DNA of 7,614 nt from Bryobacterales bacterium (GTDB taxonomy: Bacteria; Acidobacteriota; Terriglobia; Bryobacterales; Bryobacteraceae): contig JADYZL010000403.1 in the NCBI GenBank assembly GCA_020853155.1, positions 1-7,614 on the forward strand, written 5' to 3'. The notes under the pieces are model-generated. The model did no database searches. It was not told the DNA's origin and worked only from the letters and a program-made list of their open reading frames with translations. This document shows, in pieces, positions 6,379 to 7,614 of the stretch (position 1 is the first letter of the stretch; every line of letters begins with the position of its first letter). The position numbers and the translations under genes are program-made.

Positions 6379-6918
6379 ATACAGACGCGCGGACGGCGCA
6401 TTCTTTAGGGCTTTTGATTTCTGGATTCGGGATGAACCTATTTGTGCGTTCGTTTGATGATCGAGGCGGGGTTTGTGGATTTGCTCGCCGGCGGTGGAGC
6501 TGGAAGGGTGGATGCGGGTATTGGCTGTATCTAAGCGTTTGCTGCGAATGGGGTTGATCGATTTCGTTTGGATGGCCGATTTCTTCTGTGATTGGTGATC
6601 GGGGTTGTCGGCGTTGGCGATTTCGAGGGAGTGGCGGTGCCGATTCCGGTTTCGTCGGAGCGCGGGTTTGAGGAGGGTTTGGTGGTCGCCCCCATGGCCG
6701 GAGTTCCTTGGTCGCCGTGTGCGGGTTTTGAATATCTGCGCCCCGATCGGGAGCGCGGTGACCTGCGGGCTTCAAACGGGGGTGCTGAAGTTCTTACGCC
6801 CCGGGGTTGAAGTTGATCGCTCAGCATCGAGCGGAACGCTCTCCGCGAACGGTGTTTTGTGGGGCATCGAGGGCCGTGGAATCGAGATCAGTTTGGGCCA
6901 AAAGCGAAATAACTCCTT

Positions 6919-6942
6919 TAGAATCAGTGCTAGAATAAGTGA
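6919..6942 (+). promoter_or_regulatory. Tandem TAGAAT repeat with an extended -10-like element
   Basis: Two 12-bp units, TAGAATCAGTGC and TAGAATAAGTGA, are identical at 10 of 12 positions. The second TAGAAT (6931-6936) is preceded by TGC, giving a TGnTAGAAT extended -10. The matching -35 position is poor. It would drive transcription rightward into the hairpin element and the IS66 remnant. The region is A/T-richer than its surroundings. Confidence 0.35.
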
Positions 6943-6950
6943 AGGTGGTG

Positions 6951-7061
6951 GAGCCTGTCGGTATGAACGCACTCAATTACGAAGAATCCATAACTTACGA
7001 AGAGAGGATCACTCGTAAGTTATGGATTCTAGGTTCGAGAAATCTTCATTCCGACAGGTTC
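6951..7061. mobile_element. MITE-like 111-bp element with terminal inverted repeats and GGTG flanks
   Basis: The ends are inverted repeats: 6951-6967 (starting GAGCCTGTCGG) against 7045-7061 (ending CCGACAGGTTC), pairing at 15 of 17 positions plus one G-T wobble. GGTG occurs immediately outside both ends (6947-6950 and 7062-7065), as a 4-bp target duplication would. The interior carries a perfect 18-bp hairpin. There is no transposase inside, so it would move only in trans. The parent IS family is not recognisable to me, and 4-bp flanks can match by chance. Confidence 0.5.
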
Positions 7062-7118
7062 GGTGAATGTCCCCGAATTCCCATTCGCCCGAAGCCGCGC
7101 CCGGCGCGAAGAGCGTGA
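6963..7118 (+). CDS. Possible 51-aa small ORF inside the hairpin element
   Basis: ATG 6963 is preceded by GGAG (6950-6953) at a 9-nt distance and by the extended -10-like sequence about 27 nt upstream. The frame ends at TGA 7116-7118. The peptide begins MNALNYEESITYEERITRKL, which contains a small internal repeat from the duplicated TTACGAAGA. It resembles no family I know. The hairpin and terminal repeats explain this DNA better than coding, so I regard it as probably spurious. Confidence 0.15.
   Translation: MNALNYEESITYEERITRKLWILGSRNLHSDRFGECPRIPIRPKPRPARRA
6983..7030. repeat. Perfect 18-bp inverted repeat with 12-nt loop
   Basis: AGAATCCATAACTTACGA (6983-7000) is the exact reverse complement of 7013-7030; the loop is AGAGAGGATCAC. 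TTACGAAGA is also directly repeated at 6977-6985 and 6995-7003, so TCGTAA at 7013-7018 has two possible partners. No T-run follows on either strand. Confidence 0.85.
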
Positions 7119-7462
7119 AGCTGCGCGCGCAGGAATTGGCGATGCTCGTGGGTGGCATCGGCCTTGAGCGGACGCGGCCGCGGCGGAGCATGCGCCATGC
7201 GGCCCGCTGGGCGCACGCGCGACGCAAGTTCGTCGAGGCCGCGAAGGTCAATCTCAAGGTCCGGACAGCCGTCGAACTCGTCCAACGCATAGATGCGCTG
7301 TTCGCCATCGGCGCGGAAGCGCGCGAGGCGGCGATGAGCATCGAAGACCGTCATGCCCTGCTCCCGGAGAAAGCCGCGCCGGGAGTTCTGGACACCATTC
7401 CACGCCAATCACGAATCCCTGCGCCGAATGGCGGATCTCCTGATCAGCCCCGCGAGAGCTAG
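7067..7462 (+). pseudogene. Decayed IS66 remnant: TnpB tail fused to TnpC middle
   Basis: The open frame reads as two IS66-family pieces joined by deletion. Residues 16-40 (to about 7186), with KLRAQELAMLVGGIGLERTR, match the C-terminus of the small accessory protein TnpB (IS66 Orf2). From about residue 44 (7196 on), HAARWAHARRKFVEAAK and then LVQRIDALFAIGAEAREA, MSIEDRHAL and EKAAP-VLDTI match the middle of the transposase TnpC. The linker of TnpB to TnpC, the TnpC N-terminus and its C-terminus are missing. The conserved Cys of the CWAHARRKF motif is Arg47. Recognisable homology ends near 7396; the remaining codons to 7462 run antisense across the PEP-CTERM gene and are chance. It cannot encode a working transposase. 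The IS66 terminal repeats and 8-bp target duplication are not seen. Confidence 0.8.
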
Positions 7463-7614
7463 GGCGGAGCCCAGAAGAAGCGCAGTGGCGGGTTCGGGAA
7501 CCGGCTCGGCCGTATCGGCGGAATACCAGTAATTGATGCCGCTATCCCGGCCAATCAGCGGGAGGTAGGCGTCTGAGGGCAGTGGGACTTCATTCCCAAG
7601 GCTGTCGAAAGCCC
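7409..7614 (-). CDS. PEP-CTERM sorting-domain protein, C-terminal end (5' part beyond window)
   Basis: The minus strand from the right edge is open for 67 codons to TGA at 7411-7409. The visible protein ends with a textbook PEP-CTERM signal: VPEP at visible residues 38-41, a hydrophobic helix (about 42-56) and an Arg-rich tail (IRRSAIRRRDS). Such proteins are exported, recognised by exosortase at the PEP motif, and cut or transferred at the membrane. Exosortase genes typically accompany exopolysaccharide synthesis. The body of the protein is outside the window, so its own function is unknown. The IS66 remnant ends directly behind its stop codon in the opposite orientation. No terminator is evident. 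Confidence 0.9.
   Translation of the reverse strand, partial: AFDSLGNEVPLPSDAYLPLIGRDSGINYWYSADTAEPVPEPATALLLGSALALAGLIRRSAIRRRDS

Larger units (their letters stand above)
5655..6950. other. Long region without a supportable gene
   Basis: Open frames here are short, overlap on both strands and resemble no family I recognise; several are Pro/Arg-rich shadows. The region contains several inverted repeats (listed separately). From about 6400 to 6790 the plus strand is visibly rich in G and T and poor in C, unlike the coding parts of the window. I see no tRNA, rRNA or CRISPR. It may be decayed mobile DNA, dispersed repeats or an unannotated structured RNA; the sequence alone does not decide. Confidence 0.6.

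Noticed and set aside
5988..6557. Several overlapping frames of about 117-146 codons on both strands
   Set aside because: Mutually overlapping, rich in Arg/Pro/Cys, no start signals and no recognisable domains; the hairpins explain the region better.
7031..7044. GGTTCGAGAAATC, resembling a tRNA T-loop
   Set aside because: No matching acceptor, D or anticodon stems around it; it is part of the inverted-repeat element.

Overview
The window is GC-rich and reads like a member of the Acidobacteriota, most plausibly a Bryobacterales/Solibacter-type soil bacterium. This placement is an inference. It rests on a PEP-CTERM protein tail at the right edge, secreted single-domain ComEC-like metallo-hydrolase and MBOAT/SGNH genes, and a long gene-poor stretch with many hairpins. 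Verrucomicrobia or another PEP-CTERM lineage cannot be excluded.

Left two thirds (1-5057): one co-directional minus-strand block that looks like an operon. In transcription order it holds a secreted metallo-beta-lactamase-fold hydrolase (5057-4032), an AlgI/PatA-type MBOAT membrane acyltransferase (3990-2575), an SGNH hydrolase/acyltransferase anchored by one N-terminal membrane segment (about 2525-1047), and a second, paralogous SGNH protein cut off by the left edge (1050-1). Gaps are about 41 and 49 nt, and the two SGNH genes overlap by 4 nt if a TTG start is used. MBOAT proteins move acetyl groups across the inner membrane and SGNH proteins place them on, or remove them from, a polysaccharide or peptidoglycan outside. 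The block therefore most likely builds an envelope or exopolysaccharide O-acetylation machine with two SGNH partners. The metallo-hydrolase has no clear role in it.

5058-5183 is a divergent intergenic region with a perfect 15-bp palindrome. 5184-5654 (+) encodes a small zinc-ribbon plus DUF4870-like membrane protein.

5655-6950 contains no gene I can support. It holds several strong inverted repeats and a G/T-biased stretch. 6951-7061 is a MITE-like element with imperfect 17-bp terminal inverted repeats, a perfect 18-bp internal hairpin and flanking GGTG repeats. Just before it lies an extended -10-like sequence. It is followed by a decayed IS66 remnant in which the tail of the accessory protein TnpB is fused to the middle of the transposase TnpC. 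The window closes with the C-terminus of a minus-strand PEP-CTERM (exosortase-sorted) protein. The right part looks like an accessory junk or mobile-element zone between two conserved blocks.
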